Positions 40,801 to 50,000 of a stretch of 64,000 nt of DNA are shown here, piece by piece. Each line of letters begins with the position of its first letter. The stretch's first letter is position 1. Made by a program: the position numbers and the translations under genes. The notes under the pieces were generated by a model that saw only the letters and a list, made by a program, of their open reading frames with translations, did no database searches and was not told the origin of the DNA. The stretch comes from Bradyrhizobium rifense (lineage in GTDB: Bacteria > Pseudomonadota > Alphaproteobacteria > Rhizobiales > Xanthobacteraceae), in the NCBI RefSeq assembly GCF_008123425.1, contig NZ_VSSS01000030.1, positions 124,001 to 188,000 of the forward strand, written 5' to 3'.

Positions 40801-42345
40801 TCAGAAGTTGCGCTGAGCGCGCAGCATCATGGTCACCGAGTTCTGGTCCTTCAGCTCGTACACGGCGCCCGGCTTGGCAGCAGTCGAAATGGCCGGGGCA
40901 GTGATGGCGCCGGAGTACTTCTGGTCCAGACGCGACCAGCTCAGGTCGGCCGTGAACGCCAGGTTCTTGACCGGAGTCCAGACGGTGTTGACACCGACGA
41001 CGCCGAAGTTGAAGTCCGGGTTACAGGTCGAACCGGCCACCGCGATCGAAGCGAAGTTGGCGCAGATCAGGGCCTTGCCCGTGGTACCGTACTTCAGCTG
41101 GGCATAACCGCCGTACACGGCGCTCGCCCAGTTCGGGGTCCAGTTGTGGGTATAGCCACCACGGATGCCCCAGGTCTTGACGGTATCGATGCTGCCGCCA
41201 GCACCGAAGACGCCATCAGCAAGACCGGCAAAGCCGATGCTCTGGTACGCCGTGCTGCTACCGCTGAACATGAAGAAGCTCTGCGGGAACAGGCTCTGGA
41301 AGTTGTAGCGCGTTGCACCGTCCGTGTAGACGGCCTGCAAGTTGACAACGTCGCCCGCACCAGTCGGGATGTTCTTGATCGACAACGAGCCCTGCACAGC
41401 CCAGCCCCACTTGTCCGACGGATGACCGGTCGGTTCCGTCGTGCCGTAGTAGCCAGGATGCAGATCCTTCGCGGCAACCGAGACCTGGGCCAGACCCCAA
41501 GCCTGGTCGACACGGACCTGACCAATGATATCGGGGACGCGCGTGCCACCCCAATCGTTGACGCCGTAGTTGCCCTGGATGAGGGCAGCGGCAGCGTTTG
41601 CGGCAGCCGAGGTCGTCACGATGGCGCCGGCACCGTTAACAGCGCTGGAGGCGGTGAAACCGGTGACGTTCCACAGGTTCGACTGGCCGTTCGACGCCGT
41701 CGTTTCTTCTTCCAACGCCAGCGAACCGGTGATGCCCTGGCCGAAGTCAGCGGTATAAGCGAACTGGTTCACACCGTTGACGTGGTTGGAGCCGCCCGGA
41801 ATGGTATCGGGACCGCCAGCCGGATAGCTCTGCCACGGGGCATCGAAGATCGAGACCGTGCGGCCCATGGTGAACCCAGCGAACTGGATGAACGCATGGT
41901 AGAGGCCGAGCGCGGGCGCGCTGGGCGAGATCGTCGACGGGCTGCTGCCGGTGACGTTGGACGTATCATAGCTGAAAACCATGTCGGCGTAGGTGCGAAC
42001 AACGCCATACTCGGTCGCCGTGCGGGTGTCGATGTTGAGGTCGAAACGGGCGCGGCTGTAATAGTAGTTGGTCAAACGATTGTTCGACCCACCGTTCGCA
42101 CTCGACACGGAGTTGTTGAAACCATAGTCGCCGGCGCCGCCGAGAATTGCGTCAGCGCGCAGGTAACCACCGAGCTTGATGCAGGTGTCGGTGCCCGGCA
42201 TGTAGTAGAAACCCGCACCGTACAGCGAGCAGACCTTCACGTATTCGACCGCCTTGGCCTTGAGCGGAAGGTCGGCCGCCTGAGCTCCACCGACGGCGAT
42301 CAGACCCGCCGCAGTGCCGAGCAAAAGGCTCTTCACCATTTTCAT
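40801..42345 (-). CDS. outer-membrane porin (alphaproteobacterial Porin_2 family)
   Basis: A trimeric outer-membrane beta-barrel for diffusion of small solutes. The 514-residue precursor has a signal peptide (MKMVKSLLLGTAAGLIAVGGAQA, about 23 residues). The mature start ADLPLKAKAVEYVKVCSLYGAGFYYMPGTDTCIKLGG is the hallmark of Bradyrhizobium/Rhizobium porins, with a conserved cysteine pair. The C-terminus MMLRAQRNF ends in Phe, the barrel-assembly signal. Codon use is biased and the terminator strong, so it is probably abundant. It is divergent from a MarR gene. Confidence 0.95.
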   Translation of the reverse strand: MKMVKSLLLGTAAGLIAVGGAQAADLPLKAKAVEYVKVCSLYGAGFYYMPGTDTCIKLGGYLRADAILGGAGDYGFNNSVSSANGGSNNRLTNYYYSRARFDLNIDTRTATEYGVVRTYADMVFSYDTSNVTGSSPSTISPSAPALGLYHAFIQFAGFTMGRTVSIFDAPWQSYPAGGPDTIPGGSNHVNGVNQFAYTADFGQGITGSLALEEETTASNGQSNLWNVTGFTASSAVNGAGAIVTTSAAANAAAALIQGNYGVNDWGGTRVPDIIGQVRVDQAWGLAQVSVAAKDLHPGYYGTTEPTGHPSDKWGWAVQGSLSIKNIPTGAGDVVNLQAVYTDGATRYNFQSLFPQSFFMFSGSSTAYQSIGFAGLADGVFGAGGSIDTVKTWGIRGGYTHNWTPNWASAVYGGYAQLKYGTTGKALICANFASIAVAGSTCNPDFNFGVVGVNTVWTPVKNLAFTADLSWSRLDQKYSGAITAPAISTAAKPGAVYELKDQNSVTMMLRAQRNF

Positions 42346-42753
42346 TTAAAACCTCCAAGTTGTTCATTTAGCGGAGACCGGACCGTGAGGCCCCCCAGAT
42401 CCCCGTCTCTTCAAATCCGCTCGGCCGCTTCGCGCTTTCGGACACACCCGCATTCAGCGCGAGGGACGTGAGCGGACCACCTGCAACGGGACGATCGAGA
42501 ACCCCCCACCGTCACGGATGAATATGCCTGCGCCGTTCCCTTAATCAAAATAGTTTATTAGATAAGCTTTGTGGTTTCGCCAACTCTGTGTCCGTGGCGC
42601 AACACCTGACCTGAGCTGAAAGGCTGACCGGATCATATTTGTAATTTGCGTGACACAATTACCCTGCTCTGCACTTGCGTCAGGGCAGACTTGCGTGGAC
42701 TATCGCCGCCGCGAACACCGGCCGGAAATAAATCAGCTTGCGGGAGTGACGCT
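42346..42753. other. porin-MarR divergent intergenic region (408 bp)
   Basis: No gene is supported. It contains the porin leader, an A/T-rich stretch around 42541-42580 (AAAATAGTTTATTAGATAAGC) that likely holds the porin promoter on the minus strand, and the leader of the MarR gene with GGGAG at 42742-42746. Confidence 0.55.
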
Positions 42754-43260
42754 GTGTCAGCGACGAGGAAAGAAGGAGCGCGCCTCCGCCCCATCGGTAA
42801 TCTGGATCTCATCAGGCGATTCACCTGGGAGATATCGTCGATCAACATGCATCTGGAGGAGCTGCGTCAGTTCTGGGCCAGGACGCTCGGCATCAGCGGA
42901 CCGCAATGGCTGATCCTGATGGCGATTTCCGACCTCGACAAGGACGACGGCGTCCCCGTCAACGTGGTCTCCAAGCTGCTTCATGTCGACCCGTCCTTCG
43001 TCACCACCCAGTCCAAGCTGCTGGAGAAGAAGGGCCTGCTGCGCCGCCGCCCCTCACCGACCGACGCCCGCGTGGTGCGGCTGTCGTTGGTCGACAAGAC
43101 CCAGAAGCACATCGCGAGCCTCAACGAGCAGTACAAGTCGATTCGCGAATTCGTCTTCCAGGAGTTCGATGAAAACGAGCTGACCGAATTCACCACCAAG
43201 CTCGCGACGCTGAAGACCCGGCTGGAAAAGGCCTGCGTCAGGATCTCCCTCGACTTCTGA
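42754..43260 (+). CDS. MarR family transcriptional regulator
   Basis: A 168-residue winged-helix regulator. The DNA-binding part is PVNVVSKLLHVDPSFVTTQSKLLEKKGLLRRRPSPTDARVVRLSL, flanked by long dimerisation helices. The GTG at 42754 has GGGAG seven bases upstream and gives a family-like N-terminus; a longer frame exists but the extra part is not conserved. The porin gene is divergent and 408 bp away, so control of the porin is possible but not shown. Confidence 0.85.
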   Translation: MSATRKEGARLRPIGNLDLIRRFTWEISSINMHLEELRQFWARTLGISGPQWLILMAISDLDKDDGVPVNVVSKLLHVDPSFVTTQSKLLEKKGLLRRRPSPTDARVVRLSLVDKTQKHIASLNEQYKSIREFVFQEFDENELTEFTTKLATLKTRLEKACVRISLDF

Positions 43261-43292
43261 GGCGCATTCGTTTTTGAGCTAAGCAGCCGCGC

Positions 43293-44408
43293 TCAGATCC
43301 GGTTGACGACGGCACCGAGTCGCGATTCGAGCCAGTCGAAGATGTATTCGTTGGCAAGGCTCGGATTGTCGGCATGAGCCTGCGCAGCCCCGGTCTCCGC
43401 CGCGGTGAACACTTTCAGCACGATGTCCGAGCTGCCGAGCTGGGATTTTTGCAGGATCTGACGCGCCCGATCAGCCTTGAGCCAGCCGTCCTCGCCAAGT
43501 GTGATCAACACCGGACATTCGGCGCCGGAGGCCATCAGCGGCGCATGTGGCACCGGCACGACGCTGAGGTCGCTCATCGCAAACCGGCTGGCAAAGAACG
43601 ACCGCTCGTGCAGGTCCCACAGGCCGCCGTCACAGACGGCTGCGGCAAGACGCGGCTCCTGCAACACCGCACGCGCCACGAACGAAGAGCCCCACCCGTC
43701 CGCCACGATTGCAACGCGATCGAAATCGACGTCCTTGCGCTGCTCCAGATAATCCATCGCGCAGCCGACAGAGCTTTCGAGATCCCGGCGCCGCATGAGC
43801 ATGTCGGCGTAGTCGTCGCGCTGGTCGCCGAGCAGGTCCAGCGCAAGCATCGACAACCCACGCTCGCGCGCATGCGGTGCGAGCTTGAACAGGAACTCTT
43901 CCTTGCGGTGGCCGGGCTCACCGATGCAGATCACCGTCGGGGCGCGACCGTTCGCCGCAGGCGCAGGCAGGAAATAACCCTGCAACGAATGTCCTTCGAT
44001 CCACGGGATCGTCACGACTTCGCCGGCCGGCCCGCGCGCCCTGAGGAAACGCCGGGCGCATTCCTGCATCGCGAGCACCGCGACCCAGCGGCGCTCGTCG
44101 GCAGGATCGAGTGGCATTGCCGCCGCACCGTAATAGTTCATCGCGCGCAGCCAATTGCGCTGCGCCGTTGCCATATGGCCTTCCGCAAACGCAGCCTCGG
44201 CACGATGCCGATTGGCCTGTGCCAGCTTCTTCCACTCGCGATGCCAGGACTGCTCGTCATCGCGCTTCAGCTGCCGCGCGATCATCAGGCATTCGGCGAT
44301 GGTGGCGCCGCCCTCCTGTGCCGCCGTCAGCAGCCGCGTGAATTCAGCAGAGATATCCTCTCTCTCCGGGCAGAGGATGAAATCGTCGGAGAGGCATGCG
44401 GGTATCAT
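43293..44408 (-). CDS. alpha/beta hydrolase fold protein with altered nucleophile elbow
   Basis: A 371-residue protein. An N-terminal helical cap region (about 1-120, with ARQLKRDDEQSWHREWKKLAQ and AQRNWLRAMNYYGAAAMPLDP) precedes an alpha/beta hydrolase core, as in FrsA and DHPON-hydrolase type enzymes. The core has PTVICIGEPGHRKEEF and MLALDLLGDQRDDY. Where the G-x-S-x-G nucleophile elbow should be, it reads ADGWGSSF, so Gly occupies the serine position. A candidate catalytic His follows in AQAHADNPSLAN. It may be inactive or use an offset serine. It is convergent with the MarR gene (32 bases apart). Confidence 0.75.
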   Translation of the reverse strand: MIPACLSDDFILCPEREDISAEFTRLLTAAQEGGATIAECLMIARQLKRDDEQSWHREWKKLAQANRHRAEAAFAEGHMATAQRNWLRAMNYYGAAAMPLDPADERRWVAVLAMQECARRFLRARGPAGEVVTIPWIEGHSLQGYFLPAPAANGRAPTVICIGEPGHRKEEFLFKLAPHARERGLSMLALDLLGDQRDDYADMLMRRRDLESSVGCAMDYLEQRKDVDFDRVAIVADGWGSSFVARAVLQEPRLAAAVCDGGLWDLHERSFFASRFAMSDLSVVPVPHAPLMASGAECPVLITLGEDGWLKADRARQILQKSQLGSSDIVLKVFTAAETGAAQAHADNPSLANEYIFDWLESRLGAVVNRI

Positions 44409-44694
44409 CGGAGCTACGCTTTATCGTGGCGCTAGCCTGATTCACTAAACTATTTCAGTTCGCTAACCAAGCTGCGGCGCGCCGAATGAGACCCGTTCTA
44501 GATCACCATCGCTTGAACGCTTGTCACATGCCGCATGCGTGACATTCCGTATCGTCATAAGGGCACGAACGCGCGCGTGAGGCAGATAAATTACCTGAGG
44601 AAAGTGACCTGAATTAATTACCTGCGCACCACTTGCGATGATGCTTGTCATACCTACGTGCGCGCGCGTCGTTGACGGTCTCAGCCAAACAGAG

Positions 44695-45666
44695 TCAGCC
44701 AAGTCGCCAGCCGACTTCCTGGGTGAAACTTTCGTAGAATGCGCGGTCATAGGCCTGCTCGGGCGCCGCGCGCACGCGTTCGTCGAGCAGCTTGGCATCA
44801 TCGCCGACCAGGATGCGCCAGCGCTCCGCCTTCACGCCGTCGAGGATGATCCTGGCGGCCTGCGCCGCCGTCGTCGGCGCATCCTCGAGGAAGGTGCGGG
44901 CGCGTTCGGCGAACGCCGCCTGGATCTCCTCGTCCGACTTTTTGTCAGCATCTGGCACACCGGCCGCAACCATGCGCTTGCGGGTCAGCTCGACCTCCTC
45001 GGCGTTGAGGCGCTCCGATCCGTCGCCACTCTGCACCTTGCGTGAGTTGGAGACGATTGAGGTGCCGATATGGCCGGGCATCACCACCGAACATTTGACG
45101 TGCGGCGCGTGCAAGCGCAGGTCGTTGATAAGCGCCTCGCTAAACCCCTTCACCGCGAACTTCGCCGAGCTGTAGGCGGTGTGCGCCTGGCCCATGCCGA
45201 TCGAGGCCCAGAAGCCGTTGACGCTGGCGGTGTTGATGATGTGGGCTTCGTCCGCCTTGACCAGCATCGGCAGGAAGGTGCGGACACCAAGATAGACGCC
45301 GCCCCAGCAGATGTTGAAGGTGCGCTCCCACTGCTCGCGCGTGTTGGTGAACAGGCTGCCGCCACCGCCGATACCGGCGTTGTTGAACAGCAGATGGATC
45401 TTGTCGGTCTTCTGCTGCTCGGCGAGCTCGTCGCGAAAGCGCTTGAGATGATCCTCGATCGACACGTCGGCGACATGGGTCGTGACGCGCAGGCCCTGCG
45501 GCAGCTTCTCGACCTCGCAGAGCCGCTTGGTCTCCGCCATCGCGGCTTCCGAGACGTCGCACATCGCGACGTTGCAGCCCTCGGCAACAAGCTGCCGGGC
45601 GAGCTCGCGCCCCATGCCCGTGCCACCCCCGGTGATGACGGCGATCTTTCCAGCAAATTCCTTCAT
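44695..45666 (-). CDS. short-chain dehydrogenase/reductase
   Basis: A 323-residue classical SDR. The cofactor loop is ITGGGTGMGRELARQL near residue 11, followed by NNAGIGGGGSLF near 90 and the catalytic Ser...YSSAK (TASVNGFW / AHTAYSSAKFAVKG) near 140-160. All active-site residues are present. The longer C-terminus (GHIGTSIVSNSRKV onward) is typical of the group acting on larger substrates. The ATG at 45666 (MKEFAGKIAVIT) is the natural start. It stands alone between a 286-bp gap and the DapA-like gene. Confidence 0.9.
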   Translation of the reverse strand: MKEFAGKIAVITGGGTGMGRELARQLVAEGCNVAMCDVSEAAMAETKRLCEVEKLPQGLRVTTHVADVSIEDHLKRFRDELAEQQKTDKIHLLFNNAGIGGGGSLFTNTREQWERTFNICWGGVYLGVRTFLPMLVKADEAHIINTASVNGFWASIGMGQAHTAYSSAKFAVKGFSEALINDLRLHAPHVKCSVVMPGHIGTSIVSNSRKVQSGDGSERLNAEEVELTRKRMVAAGVPDADKKSDEEIQAAFAERARTFLEDAPTTAAQAARIILDGVKAERWRILVGDDAKLLDERVRAAPEQAYDRAFYESFTQEVGWRLG

Positions 45667-45810
45667 GGGACTTCGGCTCCTCCCCTTATCGGCATGTTTC
45701 TTCGTCGTTGACGCGCCGCGCATGCGACGCGCGCAAAATGTAGCAGCGCCGCATCCACAGGTAAAAGCGGATCGGCGCTGCTGTCTTCAACAGTTATTTC
45801 GGGATACGGA

Positions 45811-46719
45811 CTATTCGGCCGCCTCGACGCGCACGCCCTTCAACGCGCCGAGGGCCTCCAGCGCCTTGCGGACCGCGGCCTGCTGTGCCGGCGAGGCCTC
45901 CGGCATCGGCGCACGCGGATAGGTTCTGGGCAGGCCCTGGAGGGTCTGCGCGTAGCGGGTGCAGGCCGGCAGATTGTCGGCGATGACGGCGTTCCACAGC
46001 GTCAGCAGCTTCTTGTGCAGGTCGAGCGCACGCGGATGATCGCCTGCCTTCACCGCGTCCCATAACGCGACGGAGGCGTGCGGCGCCGCGGTCAGGATCG
46101 CGGCAATCGAGCCGTGCGCCCCCAACGTGTAGGACGGATACATCAGGGCATCGACCGCGCTGTAGATCAGCTTGTCCGGTGCCATCATCATGAGGTCTGC
46201 GAACAGCTTGAGGTCGCCCGCGCTCTGCTTGACACCGACGACCAGCGGCACCTCGGTCATGATCCGCGTCAGCAACGCCGGCGACAGATACGACCAGGGC
46301 ACGACGTTGTAGATGATGATGGGCATGCCGGTCTCATCCGCCATGGCGCGAAAATGCGCCACCATCGCCTCGTCATCGGGCTTGAACAGGTAGTGCACCG
46401 GCGTGACCTGGAGTGCTGCGACATTCATGTCGCGCACGAGCTTGCCGCGGCGGATCGCATCGCGCGTGGAGTCCACGATGATGCCGGCGATCACGGGAAT
46501 GCGTCCCTTCACCGCATCCACCGTCGCTTCCATCAGGTCGCGATATTCCTCGTGGTCGAGCGTATGCCCCTCGCCGGTCGAACCGCCGGCCGCAACGCCA
46601 TGCGCGCCGGCGCCGATCATCCAGTCGACCTGCGGCGCCACCAGCTTGGTGTCGATCTCGCCATCTTTGCGGAACGGCGTGGTCATCGGCGGGATCACGC
46701 CGGTCGGTCGCACCTTCAT
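45811..46719 (-). CDS. dihydrodipicolinate synthase family aldolase
   Basis: A 302-residue TIM-barrel class I aldolase. The Schiff-base lysine is in VVGVKQSAGDLK near residue 165, the tyrosine in IIIYNVVPWSYLSP near 135, and the pyruvate-binding GGSTGEGHTL near 44. It belongs to the DapA/NanA superfamily, but sequence alone does not say whether it makes dihydrodipicolinate; several paralogues act on sugar acids or aromatic aldols. A lone gene with no lysine biosynthesis neighbours argues for a catabolic role. Confidence 0.85.
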   Translation of the reverse strand: MKVRPTGVIPPMTTPFRKDGEIDTKLVAPQVDWMIGAGAHGVAAGGSTGEGHTLDHEEYRDLMEATVDAVKGRIPVIAGIIVDSTRDAIRRGKLVRDMNVAALQVTPVHYLFKPDDEAMVAHFRAMADETGMPIIIYNVVPWSYLSPALLTRIMTEVPLVVGVKQSAGDLKLFADLMMMAPDKLIYSAVDALMYPSYTLGAHGSIAAILTAAPHASVALWDAVKAGDHPRALDLHKKLLTLWNAVIADNLPACTRYAQTLQGLPRTYPRAPMPEASPAQQAAVRKALEALGALKGVRVEAAE

Positions 46720-47045
46720 GGTCTACCCTCACGCTTCCTTTGGTCCTGTGGCGATCCCGCTCTTTTGACGGGTATCCGCACGGCTGCCGAGCGTATCGGC
46801 TGCGCCGGCCTTGTGAAGGGCGGATCGCGCGGCGCTGCCCCCACAATCGCTCATTCCTGCGCCTTTTCCCTGTGGGTTCCCCGTATTTGTCCGGCTTCGG
46901 TTTAAGGGCATTATTTTTACAATCCGAATCGTCAAATGGGGAACGCTGGGGCGAGTCGCCTTGGCCGGCGTGTCGTTTACGACACAGGCTGTGGCACCGG
47001 GCTTGCATCCTCCTCGTGGTCGAAACTACCGATGAGGTGACTGGA
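46720..47045. other. intergenic region before a small protein gene (326 bp)
   Basis: Probably the promoter and leader of the DapA-like gene on the minus strand and of the 79-residue protein gene on the plus strand. I see no terminator, repeat or RNA gene in it. Confidence 0.4.
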
Positions 47046-47285
47046 ATGTTCATAACCGTCGTTGCCGTGCTCTGCCGGCTTGGCGCAGCTGCCTCGGGTA
47101 GCTGCGTCGAGGAAATCGTGACCGACAGCAATATGACGCCCGACATGTCGATGATGGCGTGTGCGGTCGGTGCGCAGGCCCCGCTTGCAAAGTGGATGGG
47201 CGAGCACCCGATCTATCACGCCAATTGGCGCCTCGACCGCTACAAATGCGTGCCGGGTCACTACGAGATCAAGGGCCACGCCTAA
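47046..47285 (+). CDS. small Cys-containing hypothetical protein
   Basis: A 79-residue protein starting MFITVVAVLCRLG, with four cysteines (LCRLG, GSCVEE, MACAVG, YKCVPG) and a C-terminal stretch WLDRYKC-type (RLDRYKCVPGHYEIKGHA). The N-terminus could be a short signal or membrane segment (about residues 1-17). I do not recognise a family. The ATG at 47046 follows GAGGTGA. The longer upstream frame has no coding character. Confidence 0.6.
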   Translation: MFITVVAVLCRLGAAASGSCVEEIVTDSNMTPDMSMMACAVGAQAPLAKWMGEHPIYHANWRLDRYKCVPGHYEIKGHA

Positions 47286-47400
47286 GGCCCCGCAAAACTA
47301 CTGATATCGAGGAAACGCCCGGGGCCGCCATCCCCCGCGCGAGCTTGCAGCGCCAGACCCATTGCGGCGGCGCCTGCGTGACAACGATCACGCCTTCCCC

Positions 47401-48372
47401 TCAAGCCACCGCACGCAAAATATTCGCACGCGCCTGCCGCCCTTCCGGCGTCGGCATCAGCGCATAATTGTGCGGCTGGTCACGGAGCAGATGGAGCTCG
47501 ACCGGCACGCCGGCCGCCCTCGCCCGCGCGGCAAGATCGACGCTATCGGGATAGAGCAGATCGCGCGTGCCCGAGAAGATCGTCATCGGCGCGAGCGAAC
47601 GAAAGGCACCGTTCAGCGGGCTGACCAGGGGATGGCCGACATCGAGCTCGCCGGCATAGAGCCGCCCTGCTTCAATGATCCCCGGAATGTCCTGCATCGG
47701 ATCGCGCGCCGCGATCTCGACCTGCTCCGGACGGCTCACCGAGGCATCGGCCGCGGGGGAGATCAGGATCAGCCGGCTCGGCTGCCGATGCCCGCGGTCA
47801 CGCAGCCATTGGCATGCGGCGAGCGCGAGGCCCGCGCCTGCCGAGTTGCCGACCACCGTGACCTTTGCGGAGCCCGCATCCTCCAGCAGCATCCGCAACA
47901 GCTCGGCCGTCTTCGGCACGACATCCTTCGCGGTCGCGCGCGGCGCCAGCGGATAGATCGGCACGACGCAGACGACGCCCGCCTTGCGCGTCATCTGCCC
48001 GACGAAGCGCCAATGCGCCGGCACGATCTCGTTGATGAAGCCACCACCATGCAGGAACATCACGTGATTGCAGCCTTCGTGCCCCGATGACGGCGCCGTG
48101 TAATAGACCGGCCATCCGCCCATCTTGGTCAGCGTCGCCTCGACGCCGCGGCCCAAACCGGTCGGCTCATGCGATGCCGGCGCCAATGCGAGCTTCTGTA
48201 CATGCGCCAGCACGGCCTCGGCCGAGGCGAGTTGCTGCTTGTACGGAAGCTGCCGCAGCAGCAAGTTGAAGAGGCGGCTCTGCAAGCTCGGCGCGGGATC
48301 GTTCGAAGGCTTGGCCCACGCGAAAGGGCATTCGCACAGCCGCCCGATCGACAGCATCTTCGCAACGCTCAT
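47401..48372 (-). CDS. alpha/beta hydrolase of the hormone-sensitive lipase family
   Basis: A 323-residue esterase. The oxyanion-hole motif is HGGGF (FLHGGGFINEIV near residue 105), and the nucleophile Ser is in VGNSAGAGLAL near 175. The Asp is in SGTRDLLYPD near 270 and the His in DQPHNYALMP near 300, so the catalytic set looks complete. Substrates are usually short acyl esters. The ATG at 48372 was preferred to an upstream frame start. It is divergent from the TetR gene, 121 bp apart, with an inverted repeat between them. Confidence 0.88.
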   Translation of the reverse strand: MSVAKMLSIGRLCECPFAWAKPSNDPAPSLQSRLFNLLLRQLPYKQQLASAEAVLAHVQKLALAPASHEPTGLGRGVEATLTKMGGWPVYYTAPSSGHEGCNHVMFLHGGGFINEIVPAHWRFVGQMTRKAGVVCVVPIYPLAPRATAKDVVPKTAELLRMLLEDAGSAKVTVVGNSAGAGLALAACQWLRDRGHRQPSRLILISPAADASVSRPEQVEIAARDPMQDIPGIIEAGRLYAGELDVGHPLVSPLNGAFRSLAPMTIFSGTRDLLYPDSVDLAARARAAGVPVELHLLRDQPHNYALMPTPEGRQARANILRAVA

Positions 48373-48444
48373 GCTCCTGCCCTCATTTGCTGCGCCCGGC
48401 CGGCACCAACTTGGTTCTATCCATCGGATGCCGAACCTGCCTAT

Positions 48445-48479
48445 AATGCGAGCATTCACTCGCTTTTCCTACTCGCATT
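48445..48479. promoter_or_regulatory. candidate TetR operator between lipase and tetR
   Basis: AATGCGAG (48445-48452) and CTCGCATT (48472-48479) are perfect 8-bp inverted arms, 19 bases apart, and a third half-site CTCGC lies at 48459-48463 between them. The cluster is in the shared 121-bp promoter region, just before the TetR start, which suits autorepression and control of the divergent esterase gene. Confidence 0.6.
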
Positions 48480-48493
48480 CGAAATGCTGGATC

Positions 48494-49114
48494 ATGGCGC
48501 GCAAACCACCGACAAAACCCCGGAAAAATGCCCTGCAGGAGCGATCCCGCGCCACGGTCGACGCGCTGGTCGAGGCAACTGCTCGCATTCTGGTGCGCGA
48601 AGGTTTTGAGAAGACGAGCACCAACCGGATCGCCGAAATCGCCGGCGTCAGCGTCGGCTCGCTCTATCAATATTTTCCGAGCAAGGAGGCGCTCGTCGCC
48701 GCCGTGATCGAGCGTCACAACGAGGAGATCATGGGTATCGTCCGCACGACGCTGACCGAAGTCATGGACATGCCGATCGAGAAAGCCGTGCGCCGCCTCG
48801 TCACCGTCGCGATCGACGCGCACCGCATCAACCCTGAATTGCATCGCGTTCTCGCCGAGCAGATCCCGCGCGCCGGAAAGCTCGACGTCGAAGCCTTCAA
48901 CCGCGAGGTCCACAGTCTCGTCCGCGCCTATTTCGAGAGCCACCGCAAGGAAATGCGCAAGATCGACCTCGATGTCGCAACCTTCATCTGCGTCAGCACA
49001 ATCGAAGCGGTCGCGCACAACACGGTGCTGAACCAGGCCGAGATGCTGTCGGACAAGATGGTGCGGACGCTGATGGATGAGACGACGCGGATGGTGGTGG
49101 GGTTTTTGAGGTAG
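48494..49114 (+). CDS. TetR family transcriptional regulator
   Basis: A 206-residue repressor with the N-terminal TetR helix-turn-helix (TVDALVEATARILVREGFEKTSTNRIAEIAGVSVGSLYQYFPSKEALVAAV, residues about 20-70) and a helical ligand-binding half. The start at 48494 (MARKPPTKPRKNALQE) gives the usual basic N-terminal arm. It is divergent from the esterase gene, which it most likely controls. Confidence 0.9.
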   Translation: MARKPPTKPRKNALQERSRATVDALVEATARILVREGFEKTSTNRIAEIAGVSVGSLYQYFPSKEALVAAVIERHNEEIMGIVRTTLTEVMDMPIEKAVRRLVTVAIDAHRINPELHRVLAEQIPRAGKLDVEAFNREVHSLVRAYFESHRKEMRKIDLDVATFICVSTIEAVAHNTVLNQAEMLSDKMVRTLMDETTRMVVGFLR

Positions 49115-49274
49115 CGCGCGGTCGCTATCGTCCGCCGCAACACTCACGAAGCTCGTCACCCGATAGGGTGAAAAATTAGCGCTTTACTACTATTGATTGC
49201 CGTCGATTGATGGGTGTATTTTTGGCGACCGATTGAAACTACGCGCGGCGATTTCGAGAAGCGTGAGACTTTCA

Positions 49275-49682
49275 ATGCAGCAAGTTCAGGAAGTTCTCGT
49301 CGGATTGGTGGTCGTGTGCCTGTTTGCGTACACGGCCGCTGCAATAGGCTATGCACTGTTCAAGTTAGGATGGACGTGGTTCAAGTTCACCGATGGACTG
49401 TTTTCCCTGGGAAGTTACTTCTTCATGTTTGGATTGCCGGTCTCCGCTGTAGCAGCCGCGGCGATCGTCAGCGTCTTCCAAGTCGTCGCGCCACCACAGA
49501 AGGATGGGAATAATCTCTCCTTCGAAGCTTTTAGTGCCAAGTTTTCAGGCCCGGCAGTTCCGGCAACACTCTGGATCGTGACCTATCTTGCTCTTGTTGT
49601 GTCGATCGTCGCGATCTCGCGCGCCACCGGTCGACAAGGACACCAGAACCAGTCTGATGCTCGCTCCAAATCCGCCCAATGA
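49275..49682 (+). CDS. hypothetical inner-membrane protein
   Basis: A 135-residue protein with three predicted transmembrane helices (about residues 6-26, 36-62 and 103-123) and a Gln/Ser-rich C-terminal tail (GRQGHQNQSDARSKSAQ). No family recognised. Its bases are clearly less GC-rich than its neighbours, and it stands between tetR and tRNA-Pro, which hints at acquired DNA. The ATG at 49275 was chosen; an upstream in-frame start is possible. Confidence 0.55.
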   Translation: MQQVQEVLVGLVVVCLFAYTAAAIGYALFKLGWTWFKFTDGLFSLGSYFFMFGLPVSAVAAAAIVSVFQVVAPPQKDGNNLSFEAFSAKFSGPAVPATLWIVTYLALVVSIVAISRATGRQGHQNQSDARSKSAQ

Positions 49683-49812
49683 TGGGCGTCCACGCTTGTA
49701 GACCAGCGTTGTGCGGGAACATCCCACGGGATTCGGTTCGCAACGGGCTCAAGACCGTGACCACCCCAAGGGCGATCACGACCGAGCGATCATCCGCACA
49801 ATGTGAAATGAA

Positions 49813-49890
49813 TGGTCGGAGCGAGAGGATTTGAACCTCCGACCCCTAGTCTCCCAGACTAGTGCGCTAACCGGGCTGCGCCACGCTCCG
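49813..49890 (-). tRNA. tRNA-Pro (anticodon GGG)
   Basis: A 78-base cloverleaf with encoded CCA. The acceptor stem is CGGAGCG / CGCTCCG. The D-arm has GGCGCAGCCCGGTTAGCGC. The anticodon stem CTAGT/ACTAG encloses CTGGGAG, giving anticodon GGG. The T-arm is TCGGAGGTTCAAATCCTCT. It reads CCC and CCU. Confidence 0.96.
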
Positions 49891-50000
49891 AACGTCGTTC
49901 CATTAGCTAGGATCGCTGCTTTGCGCAAGGCGAGCCGCACCATTTTGGTGTCTTCGCCCAAAGCCCAGGGAACGGACCGCAAAGAGGACGAAAAGGCCCG

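Noticed and set aside
49115..49890. att site for an integrated element at tRNA-Pro
   Set aside because: No repeat of the tRNA 3' end and no integrase gene in the neighbourhood.
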